From Deltaproteobacteria bacterium (lineage in GTDB: Bacteria > Desulfobacterota > Desulfarculia > Adiutricales > Adiutricaceae), in contig JAITLH010000049.1 in NCBI GenBank assembly GCA_031277995.1, positions 1 to 13,677 of the forward strand: DNA of 13,677 nucleotides. Reading direction: 5' to 3'. The translations under genes and the position numbers were made by a program. The notes under the pieces were generated by a model. It had not been told where the DNA came from, did no database searches, and saw nothing but the letters and a program-made list of their open reading frames with translations. Of this stretch, positions 1 through 5,567 are shown piece by piece. Within the stretch, counting starts at the first letter, position 1; the number at the start of each line of letters is the position of its first letter.

Positions 1-1068
1 CCAACTGAAACCTCCCAAAATCTGTTTGTCACCATTATCAGTAAAATCAACGTCTCCAATCCACACGTTATTATAATTGGAGTTTGAATATCGACTCCAT
101 CCGCCTGCAATGGCGAACTTTACCGTAGCCCATCCATCAATAATCACGGTGTTGTGATTGGCCCCCCCGCCGTCTTGACTACTGCCTCCATAGATTTCCA
201 TCTCCACCGTTGCCTGTCCATTGACAATCACGGTATTGTAATTAGCGTCATTTTGCCTACTAAGGCCACCGAAGACTTCATACTTAACCTTAGCCCCGCC
301 ACCAATATAAACCGTATTGTAACCGACGAAACCATCTTTGCTTTCGCCGCCATAGACATAATCCACAATAGCCCCGCCACCAATACTAACGTTATTATAG
401 GAAACAGCGCCAACATCGGTTAGGCCGCCTAGAACCCCTTGCAAACTGGCCGCTCCGTCAATAATAACGTTATTATAACTAACTTTGCCTGAGCCGCTCC
501 AGCCGCCAATTATTTCTTGCGAATTGCCCGCCGCGTAAAAAATAACGCTATTATAACTAACGTTACCGAAGTTGCTATAGCCGCCATAAACTTTGCCAGT
601 GACCTTGGTCCCGGCTTCTATAACCACGTTATTTCTAAGAACGTCATCTCGATAAGAGAAGCCACCGATAATCTGACCAACAGTTACACCTTTAATCGTG
701 ACGTTACTGTCATTAACACTAGCGTTCTGGCCATAGCCGCCATAAACAATGGAAATACGCATTGAATCCGGGGCGATTACGATAACCTGGTTATTGTCGA
801 TGGATTCATCGTCACTGACATTCACGGCTCCATACACGTTTTTAATATCCGGGCCTTCACTAACCGTTACGGTATTGTCCGAAAGGGAGTTACTTTTGCC
901 GCTTTCACTTCCGCTGGGGGCCAAGGAACCTAAGTTGCCGTTTACGGTTATTAGGCCAGTTCCGGGATAATCTATGTTCTCGGCCAGGGCTAGCGATGGG
1001 GGTAGACACAAAAGAAATACCATCAGGGCCGGGAGCGCTTTAAAGTTGATTTTAAAAACATATAGCAT
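1..1068 (-). CDS. Secreted YGG-repeat protein, probable surface beta-solenoid or autotransporter passenger (partial)
   Basis: The reading frame is open for all 356 visible codons and leaves the window without a stop, so the C-terminus is missing. The start is ATG at 1066-1068, with AAGGAG five bases upstream. Residues 1-29 form a signal peptide: a lysine-containing N-region, a hydrophobic core (residues 11-22) and an ALA cleavage motif before Glu30. From about residue 79 the chain is built of units near 26 residues long. Each has a YGG, IGG or LGG turn, a Ser/Gly stretch, then a YNxVxI strand and a GAxV strand. The turns fall near residues 79, 109, 134, 161, 187, 213, 239, 266, 293, 321 and 351. 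Such Gly/Asn/Val repeats are typical of parallel beta-helices in adhesins and autotransporter passengers. No transporter domain is visible, so type V secretion is an inference. Ligand and function are unknown. All plus-strand ORFs here are shadows of it. Confidence 0.85.
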   Translation of the reverse strand, partial: MLYVFKINFKALPALMVFLLCLPPSLALAENIDYPGTGLITVNGNLGSLAPSGSESGKSNSLSDNTVTVSEGPDIKNVYGAVNVSDDESIDNNQVIVIAPDSMRISIVYGGYGQNASVNDSNVTIKGVTVGQIIGGFSYRDDVLRNNVVIEAGTKVTGKVYGGYSNFGNVSYNSVIFYAAGNSQEIIGGWSGSGKVSYNNVIIDGAASLQGVLGGLTDVGAVSYNNVSIGGGAIVDYVYGGESKDGFVGYNTVYIGGGAKVKYEVFGGLSRQNDANYNTVIVNGQATVEMEIYGGSSQDGGGANHNTVIIDGWATVKFAIAGGWSRYSNSNYNNVWIGDVDFTDNGDKQILGGFSW

Positions 1069-1110
1069 TTTTGCTCCTTATCATCGTTACTTAGCTAAGA
1101 AAAAACTTAG

Positions 1111-1178
1111 TCGCAAACTACCGGTAGCGTCTGGCGAAAAGAAAACCGCTATGGGGGGAGCCGACGCTGGTATTGCGA
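1111..1178 (-). promoter_or_regulatory. Large imperfect hairpin in the leader of the repeat-protein gene
   Basis: Four helices stack into one 68-base hairpin: TCGCAA (1111-1116) with TTGCGA (1173-1178), TACC (1119-1122) with GGTA (1169-1172), AGCGTC (1126-1131) with GACGCT (1163-1168), and GGC (1133-1135) with GCC (1160-1162). This gives 19 pairs, and every bulge in the stacked part lies on the 1111-1135 arm. An alternative helix, TAGCG (1125-1129) with CGCTA (1147-1151), would compete with the third helix. The element ends 32 bases from the Shine-Dalgarno of the minus-strand gene, and a small CTAAG/CTTAG hairpin (1092-1110 region) lies between. No T-tract follows, so it does not look like a terminator. 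I do not recognise a known riboswitch in it. It could be a regulatory leader or a dispersed palindromic element. Confidence 0.5.
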
Positions 1179-1838
1179 TAGAATATTAACTAATGATCAA
1201 CGCTACTAATATATTTAAATATGGCTTAATAATCACTATAAATGTTATTTCATACCTAATAAAATTAAAAATATCAAATATCGATGTTAACTCTAGCCTC
1301 GATATTATGTTTATATCGTGATAATTTAGCGCAAATTGTTTTTTTTAAGTTATGGGACTCCTTTCAATGGGCGTAACCTCTAGGCTTACTAAAGCTGACA
1401 AGGACAAATGGTCAAAGCGTGACCAAGTGTCAACCTGTGAAGGTTAACCAATTGGATCGTAAAATATCAGAGAGATTTATTCAAGTGCTTAACAGGATAA
1501 ACCCTAAGAACTTTGGCAAACAAAACTTTTAAGCATATTCTTATTATAATATGATAATAAGTATTTATCAGGTATTTAATATAATTATAATTTATTTTTT
1601 AATAATATTATTTGATAACAACTTCTAAATATAGTTATTAACATTTTAGAGACAAACTTTTAGGCCATTTAGGAACCATCGCTAATGGCATTATATCATA
1701 AACCGCTAATAGCCAAGTGCTAATTATCACTAAAAATTAGTTAATCATGGGCATATAGAAATAATAGTTCTCAAGAGTTAGTCAAAACCCTAGCCCGTTA
1801 AAGCGTTGGGGCTTAACTCGATGACTTGGGAGTAATTT

Positions 1839-1931
1839 ATGGGCGTCTTGGATAAAGTAGCGCTTTTCCTTGAAAAAGAAGCAAAACAATGGTTAGGGCT
1901 CATAAAAAAAACAGTTATTTCTGGTTATTAG
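1839..1931 (+). CDS. Candidate 30-residue amphipathic small protein
   Basis: An ATG at 1839 follows GGGAG with a six-base spacer, and an in-frame stop lies immediately upstream (1833-1835), so this is a self-contained small ORF ending in TAG at 1929-1931. The product starts MGVLDKVALFLEKEAKQW and alternates hydrophobic and charged residues, as an amphipathic helix would. It lies in AT-rich DNA without other genes. Small membrane-active peptides can look like this, but so can chance ORFs. I do not recognise it. Its 3' end overlaps the end of the convergent minus-strand remnant at 1928-2059. Confidence 0.25.
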   Translation: MGVLDKVALFLEKEAKQWLGLIKKTVISGY

Positions 1932-2059
1932 CCTAAATAAGCCAACCTTTTGATGAGTAAATCCCAACGAGAATTTTTCCCCGGGTCAATAAATTTTAAC
2001 GGTTCTCACGCCAAAAGATTTTTAATTGGCTCCCTATCTATTTCATACTTATATGTCAT
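1928..2059 (-). pseudogene. Small minus-strand ORF interrupted by TGA after 17 codons
   Basis: On the minus strand an ATG (2057-2059) is preceded by a strong GGAGG (2065-2069) with a five-base spacer. The frame reads MTYKYEIDREPIKNLLA, meets TGA at 2006-2008, then stays open for 25 more codons with protein-like composition (it includes IDPGKNSRWDLLIKRLAYLG) up to tandem TAA stops at 1925-1930. A possible promoter, TTGAGA (2102-2107) and AACAAT (2080-2085) with a 16-base spacer on the minus strand, lies just upstream and diverges from the rpmE promoter. It could be a 43-codon gene broken by a nonsense mutation, a genuine 17-residue peptide, or TGA readthrough. No convincing selenocysteine element was seen. 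The family is unknown. Confidence 0.3.
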
Positions 2060-2129
2060 ATTAACCTCCGATATGGCCTATTGTTCATCAACTTTTTAAT
2101 CTCTCAACAAAAAACAAAGAAATCCCATA

Positions 2130-2158
2130 TTGACAAAGTAGGTCTTCGATGATTAAAT
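2130..2158 (+). promoter_or_regulatory. Sigma70-type promoter for rpmE
   Basis: A perfect -35 TTGACA (2130-2135) is followed by a 17-base spacer and TTAAAT (2153-2158), matching four of six -10 consensus bases. Transcription would start near 2165 and give rpmE a leader of about 135 bases. Confidence 0.6.
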
Positions 2159-2166
2159 TGTCGATT

Positions 2167-2212
2167 GCGCTAGAGGCTTAGCCGAGGCTAGGCCGATGGG
2201 CGCGCTTTTTTT
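2167..2212 (+). terminator. Terminator-like hairpin in the rpmE leader (possible attenuator)
   Basis: GGCTTAGC (2175-2182) pairs with GCTAGGCC (2187-2194), including one G-U, around a CGAG loop. Outside it GCGC (2167-2170) can pair with GCGC (2202-2205), followed directly by seven T (2206-2212). It lies just after the predicted start of transcription and about 90 bases before the rpmE start, so it may terminate rpmE transcription early under some conditions. A second stem-loop follows: CCCGTC 2215-2220 with GGCGGG 2251-2256, and inside it ACGCC with GGCGT. Confidence 0.4.
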
Positions 2213-2269
2213 GCCCCGTCTGCCCAAACGCCAAAGGCGTGGATTGGCTTGGCGGGAAACACCCTGGTC

Positions 2270-2299
2270 AAGGAGGCCGCCCAGTTGGGCGGATAGGTT
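2270..2299 (+). promoter_or_regulatory. rpmE ribosome binding site split from the start by a hairpin
   Basis: A near-ideal Shine-Dalgarno AAGGAGG (2270-2276) lies 23 bases before the ATG, too far for normal use. Exactly between them is a perfect hairpin, CCGCCC (2277-2282), loop AGTT, GGGCGG (2287-2292). When folded it leaves only seven single-stranded bases between the Shine-Dalgarno and the ATG, an optimal distance. The start at 2300 is well supported by family alignment, so this is a likely structure-bridged initiation site. Confidence 0.6.
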
Positions 2300-2524
2300 A
2301 TGAAGAAGGACATTCACCCCGCTTACAAGGAAGTTACCGCCGTTTGCGCCTGCGGAAACGAATTTACCACAGGTTCGGTCTTAGACAATATCAAGGTTGA
2401 AATTTGCTCGGCTTGCCATCCCTTTTTCACCGGCAAGCAAAAACTCGTTGACACGGCCGGACGCGTCGAACGATTCCAGCGCAAATACGCCAATACCCCT
2501 AAGCCAAGCGCCAAAAAGAAGTAA
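2300..2524 (+). CDS. rpmE: Large ribosomal subunit protein bL31, zinc-binding type
   Basis: The 74-residue product begins [20 protein letters not shown], the standard N-terminus of bL31, which fixes the start at 2300. Cys16 and Cys18 (CxC) with Cys36 and Cys39 (CxxC) form the zinc ribbon of the C-plus paralog. HPFFTGKQK (residues 40-48) and the basic tail (through PSAKKK) are typical. bL31 sits on the large subunit and bridges to the small subunit head. The C-plus form binds zinc, and many bacteria swap it for a zinc-free paralog during zinc shortage. The gene has its own promoter and an elaborate leader, consistent with regulated expression, though the regulator is not visible. It heads the block that continues with the DUF1385, prfA and prmC genes. 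Confidence 0.97.
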   Translation: MKKDIHPAYKEVTAVCACGNEFTTGSVLDNIKVEICSACHPFFTGKQKLVDTAGRVERFQRKYANTPKPSAKKK

Positions 2525-2563
2525 GCTTCGCTTCTTCCATAGACATTAAGGACCGGGCCCCTA

Positions 2564-4027
2564 ATGACGATTGAAATTAAAAGAGCTTTGAAAAAAGCTC
2601 TTTTGGTTTGTCACGCCGCGTTTTTAGCTCCGCTAAAGGCCGAAGGCCAAGACTTGTCAAGCCAAGATCCGTCTAGCTTAGATCCGTCTAGCCCGGATCC
2701 CGTCGATTCCAAGCTCGCCCCAAAGGACGTTTCTACCGAGCCCAGCAAAGTAGCCAAAAACGTCGGCGGCCAGGCGGTCATCGAAGGGGTCATGATGAGG
2801 GGACGGGACCGCTGGGCGGTCATGGTTAGGGAACCCGATGGCCGGATTACCGGCCAAACCAAGTCCCATAAGGCTTGGAACGGGCGCTGGCCCTGGAAGT
2901 ATCCCTTTATCCGGGGCATCGTGATTTTGATCGAATCGCTGGTTTTGGGTATCAAGGCTTTAAACTACTCAACGGAAGTAGCCGTTTCCAATATCGAGGA
3001 ACAAGAGAAGGCCTTAAAGGAAGCCAAAATCGCCGAGAAAAAGGCCGCGAAGCTCGCCAAGGAAGGGGCCGAAAACCCCAACCCCGCCTCCGATTCCCCC
3101 GATGGTGCCCCCGCTTTGGTTGATTCTAAGATTTTCCAAAGCGCTCCGGAAGGCGACTTGGATTTGGGCGTCAGCCAAGCGGGTCTTGGAAGCTTATCGG
3201 CCCAATCCGAAGTTTTAGCGAGCGAAAACGCGAGCGGGGCCGAGCCAAGCGATATAAGCGAAGCAACCGAATCAACTGAGACAACCGGGCCAACCGAGAT
3301 AAGCGAGATAAGCGACCTCGCGGCCGGCGAGGGCACGGGCCAGGCGGTCCAGAAAGCTTCGGCAAAAGCCGACCGGAAGAAATCCCATGCCCTGGAGATG
3401 GTCATCGGTCTGGTTTTTGGCCTTGGTTTGGGCTTGTTTCTTTTCGTGGCCTTGCCCCACCTGTTTAGTTTTATATTGGGCCAAATTGTCGGTTTTGACG
3501 AGACGACCTTTCTCTTTCATTTTCTTGATGGCCTGATAAAGTTTTTCATCTTCGTGGCCTACGTTTACTTGATTGGCCTGTACCCGGACGTGGCCAGGAT
3601 CTACGCCTATCACGGGGCCGAACATCAAGCCATATATGTCTACGAAGCCGGCCTCCCCTTCGAGCCAAGTTCGGCCAAGAATTTTCCCACTTGGCACCCC
3701 CGTTGCGGGACGGCCTTCATGTTTCTGGTCTTGGCGGCCAGCTTACTTTTTTTCGCCATCATCTTCCCGCTCCTACCCTCCTTTGACGGTCTTAGCCGCG
3801 TTCCAAGGATCCTTACGGGGGTGGGCATAAAGATCTTGTGCACTCCTTTTTTGGCCGCCCTGGCCTATGAAGTGGCCAAGATGGCCGCCCGGGCCAACGC
3901 CAACCCCATCTGGAAAGCCATGGTTTGGCCGGGCCTGCTTTTGCAGCGCTTGACCACCCGTAACCCGGACGATTCCATGCTGGAAGTGGCCTTCAAATCC
4001 CTGGAAGCGGTCATACCCGCTAAATAA
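2564..4027 (+). CDS. DUF1385 family integral membrane protein with long low-complexity insert
   Basis: The family signature GGQAVIEGVMMRG is at residues 68-80, and HGAEHQAIYVYEAG at 350-363 is the conserved His/Glu motif. Hydrophobic segments lie near 116-132, 277-305, 320-340, 384-404 and 416-436. The function is unknown; the conserved HxxEH-type motif has suggested metal binding, but I know of no proven reaction. Relatives are about 300 residues, while this has 487. The excess is a 65-residue N-terminal extension containing a five-residue DPSS(L/P) repeat, and a charged Ala/Glu/Ser-rich insert (about 145-275) in the loop between the first two membrane segments. The ATG at 2564 has only AAGGA eleven bases upstream, and a terminator-like stem covers codons 6-14. 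A TTG at 2654, with GAAGG seven bases upstream, is a plausible alternative start. This gene commonly sits between rpmE and prfA. Confidence 0.9.
   Translation: MTIEIKRALKKALLVCHAAFLAPLKAEGQDLSSQDPSSLDPSSPDPVDSKLAPKDVSTEPSKVAKNVGGQAVIEGVMMRGRDRWAVMVREPDGRITGQTKSHKAWNGRWPWKYPFIRGIVILIESLVLGIKALNYSTEVAVSNIEEQEKALKEAKIAEKKAAKLAKEGAENPNPASDSPDGAPALVDSKIFQSAPEGDLDLGVSQAGLGSLSAQSEVLASENASGAEPSDISEATESTETTGPTEISEISDLAAGEGTGQAVQKASAKADRKKSHALEMVIGLVFGLGLGLFLFVALPHLFSFILGQIVGFDETTFLFHFLDGLIKFFIFVAYVYLIGLYPDVARIYAYHGAEHQAIYVYEAGLPFEPSSAKNFPTWHPRCGTAFMFLVLAASLLFFAIIFPLLPSFDGLSRVPRILTGVGIKILCTPFLAALAYEVAKMAARANANPIWKAMVWPGLLLQRLTTRNPDDSMLEVAFKSLEAVIPAK
2579..2604 (+). terminator. Perfect stem-loop with GAAA tetraloop after rpmE
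   Basis: An 11-bp perfect stem (arms 2579-2589 and 2594-2604) closes a GAAA tetraloop, with AAAA at the base of one arm and TTTT at the end of the other, the form of a bidirectional intrinsic terminator. It begins 55 bases after the rpmE stop. It also lies inside the first codons of the longest DUF1385 reading frame (start 2564), which questions that start. The T-run is short, so termination may be partial. Confidence 0.55.
2666..2700 (+). repeat. 15-bp tandem repeat in the DUF1385 N-terminal extension
   Basis: GATCCGTCTAGC plus three variable bases occurs twice (2666-2680, 2681-2695), followed by a third GATCC. It encodes DPSSL, DPSSP, DP. The near-identical DNA suggests recent slippage expansion of a disordered segment. 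Confidence 0.75.
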
Positions 4028-4092
4028 GGGGCTTAGGGCCTAACCCATGGCTAGCCGCCAAGCCCATAAGGCATGGCCCATAAGGCCCAAGG

Positions 4093-4140
4093 CCCAGGTC
4101 AAGCCTTAAATTTGGGTAGAAATTTAAAACTTGACCTGGG
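4093..4140. repeat. Long two-tier palindrome downstream of the DUF1385 gene
   Basis: CCCAGGTCAAG (4093-4103) is fully complementary to CTTGACCTGGG (4130-4140). Inside it TTAAATTT (4106-4113) pairs with AAATTTAA (4120-4127) around GGGTAG. This gives 19 pairs with one CC/AA internal loop. No T-tract follows, and the separate terminator is about 75 bases further on. It may protect the mRNA 3' end or be a dispersed palindromic element. A direct repeat CCCATAAGGC (4063-4072 and 4077-4086) lies just upstream. Confidence 0.6.
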
Positions 4141-4215
4141 TGGTTAACCTTGATTATTTTAGGGGCTGGCCAATTGGGCTAGTCGGGAAACGAAACGTTT
4201 CGCCCATATTGGAAT

Positions 4216-4236
4216 AACCGCCCGGCGGTTTTTTTT
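4216..4236 (+). terminator. Intrinsic terminator between the DUF1385 gene and prfA
   Basis: AACCGC (4216-4221) pairs with GCGGTT (4225-4230) around CCG, and the T-run covers 4229-4236. It would end the rpmE/DUF1385 transcript, so prfA probably has a promoter in the short interval 4237-4302 or relies on readthrough. I could not identify a promoter there. A second small hairpin (4185-4205, AAACG with CGTTT) precedes it. Confidence 0.75.
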
Positions 4237-4302
4237 AACCACTTACTTAACCCTAGACTTACCGGTGTCCATCGTCGGTTTTTTGGTTTTTTTGGATTTC
4301 CC

Positions 4303-5403
4303 ATGTCCTCCATGTCTTTCGATAACTCGGAACTAACCGAGCTTGAATCGCGTTATTCTTCTTTGGAGAATGACCTTCAAAGTCCCGATTTGATGCGGGA
4401 TCAGAGGGCCTACGCTTCCACCGCCAAGCGTTTCTCGGAACTGGGGCGGATACTGGAGGTTTGGCGAAAACTTAGAAAAATAGAAACCGAAATCGAGGAC
4501 ACCAAAAGTTTATTGGCCGACCCCAGTAACGAAATTAGGGAAATGGCCCAAATCGAGCTTGAGGATTTGGGAGAAAGTTTAAAGATCGCCAGCGAGGAAC
4601 TAAAAACTCTTTTGCTTCCCAAGGATCCCAACGACTCCAAAAACACCATCGTTGAGATTAGGGCCGGAACCGGTGGCGACGAGGCCGCCCTTTTCGCCTA
4701 CGATCTTTACCGCATGTATTGCCGTTACGCCGAAAGCAAGGGCTGGCATTGCGAGATCCTAAGTTTCAATTCCTTTAGCGGTTACGGGCTTGGGTATAAG
4801 GAAGTGATTTTTTCCATCGAGGGAGACGGGGCCTTTAGCCATCTTAAGTACGAAAGCGGAGTCCATAGGGTTCAAAGGGTTCCGGCCACCGAGACCCAAG
4901 GCCGGATTCACACCTCCACCGTGACCGTGGCCGTTTTACCCGAGGCCGAGGAAGTGGACGTGGATTTTAAGCCCGAGGAAATTAGGGTTGACGTCTATCG
5001 ATCCTCTGGTCCGGGCGGCCAAAGCGTCAACACCACCGACTCCGCGGTTAGGGTAACCCACCTGCCTTCGGGCCTGGTGGTTTCCATCCAAGACGAGAAA
5101 TCGCAACATAAAAACAAAGCCAAGGCCTTAAAGATCCTGCGAGCCAGGCTTTTGGACAAGGCCAATTTGGAACAAAAGCAAAAGATCAGCGAGGAGCGCC
5201 GAGAGCAGGTCGGACCCGGGGATCGTAGCGAACGAATCAGGACCTACAATTTCGCCCAAGGCCGGGTGACCGATCACCGCATCGGCCTTACCATATACCG
5301 CCTCCAAGAGATCCTGGACGGCGATTTAGCCGAACTCATCTCCCAGATCGGTTCCCACTTTCAAGCCAAACTCCTGGCCGAATCGAACCTGTCCCATGCC
5401 TAA
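4303..5403 (+). CDS. prfA: Peptide chain release factor 1 (RF1)
   Basis: The 366-residue length is normal for RF1. The helical N-terminal domain spans about residues 1-110. The stop-codon recognition domain contains VPATETQGRIHTS, with the RF1-type PAT tripeptide at 194-196 (RF2 has SPF), and the catalytic loop GPGGQSVNTTDSAVR has GGQ at 238-240. RF1 reads UAA and UAG in the ribosomal A site, and the GGQ glutamine, the target of PrmC encoded next door, promotes peptidyl-tRNA hydrolysis. The assigned start gives MSSMSFDN. A second ATG nine bases later is equally possible, since neither has a clear Shine-Dalgarno (upstream is T-rich, GGATTTCCC). The TAA stop overlaps an ATG that opens the 40-codon ORF at the junction with prmC. 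Confidence 0.97.
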   Translation: MSSMSFDNSELTELESRYSSLENDLQSPDLMRDQRAYASTAKRFSELGRILEVWRKLRKIETEIEDTKSLLADPSNEIREMAQIELEDLGESLKIASEELKTLLLPKDPNDSKNTIVEIRAGTGGDEAALFAYDLYRMYCRYAESKGWHCEILSFNSFSGYGLGYKEVIFSIEGDGAFSHLKYESGVHRVQRVPATETQGRIHTSTVTVAVLPEAEEVDVDFKPEEIRVDVYRSSGPGGQSVNTTDSAVRVTHLPSGLVVSIQDEKSQHKNKAKALKILRARLLDKANLEQKQKISEERREQVGPGDRSERIRTYNFAQGRVTDHRIGLTIYRLQEILDGDLAELISQIGSHFQAKLLAESNLSHA

Positions 5404-5567
5404 GCCGAGCCCCACGATCTCTTGGGCCGTCGCCGCCTTAGGCGTTTTTCACATGCCTAAGCGTACTTTGACGATCTCCCGAATCATCCCCTCCTTTAGG
5501 GGCCGTTCACATGTCTGAGCGAACCTGGACGGTTTCGGAAATCCTCGCCACCACGACCGAGTTTCTC
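5396..5567 (+). repeat. Three-copy ~57-bp tandem repeat at the prfA/prmC junction
   Basis: Three related segments begin at 5396, 5453 and 5511, with periods of 57 and 58 bases. The first two share ATGCCTAAGC, ACGATCTC and a TTAGG...TTCAC end; the third is the start of prmC (ATGTCTGAGCG). Translated from their ATGs, copy 2 gives MPKRTLTISRI and copy 3 gives MSERTWTVSEI, so the similarity holds at the protein level. Copies 1 and 2 are fused in one 40-codon ORF (5396-5518), whose ATG overlaps the prfA stop and whose TGA overlaps the prmC ATG. Each spacer also contains a small hairpin: CGCC-TTA-GGCG followed by five T near 5435-5447, and CCCCT/AGGGG near 5488-5502. This looks like duplication of the prmC 5' end followed by divergence and a one-base indel. 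Confidence 0.6.

Larger units (their letters stand above)
1179..2129. other. AT-rich intergenic stretch with only small-ORF candidates
   Basis: This 0.95-kb stretch has much lower GC than the flanking genes, especially 1197-1345 and 1520-1650, and stop codons in every frame. It separates the minus-strand repeat-protein gene from the plus-strand rpmE block and must contain the promoter of the former, which I could not place. A small hairpin AACCT-GTGA-AGGTT lies near 1435. Apart from the two small ORFs listed separately, I see no gene, repeat array or RNA gene. Confidence 0.6.

Noticed and set aside
1111..1178. Leader hairpin as a cyclic-di-GMP riboswitch or an integron attC site
   Set aside because: The conserved sequence blocks of the GEMM riboswitch and the RYYYAAC/GTTRRRY ends of attC are missing.
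154..1189. Four plus-strand ORFs covering the left end
   Set aside because: They lie opposite the minus-strand repeat protein, which has a signal peptide, a Shine-Dalgarno and regular repeats. The plus-strand products have none of these.
1352..1447. 31-codon plus-strand ORF (MGLLSMGVTSRL...)
   Set aside because: It has no convincing Shine-Dalgarno and lies in AT-rich DNA where short ORFs arise by chance. It could be a remnant but cannot be supported.
2006..2008. TGA at 2006-2008 as a selenocysteine codon
   Set aside because: Only a 5-bp, wide-looped pairing follows it, unlike a bacterial SECIS. Nothing suggests a selenoprotein family.
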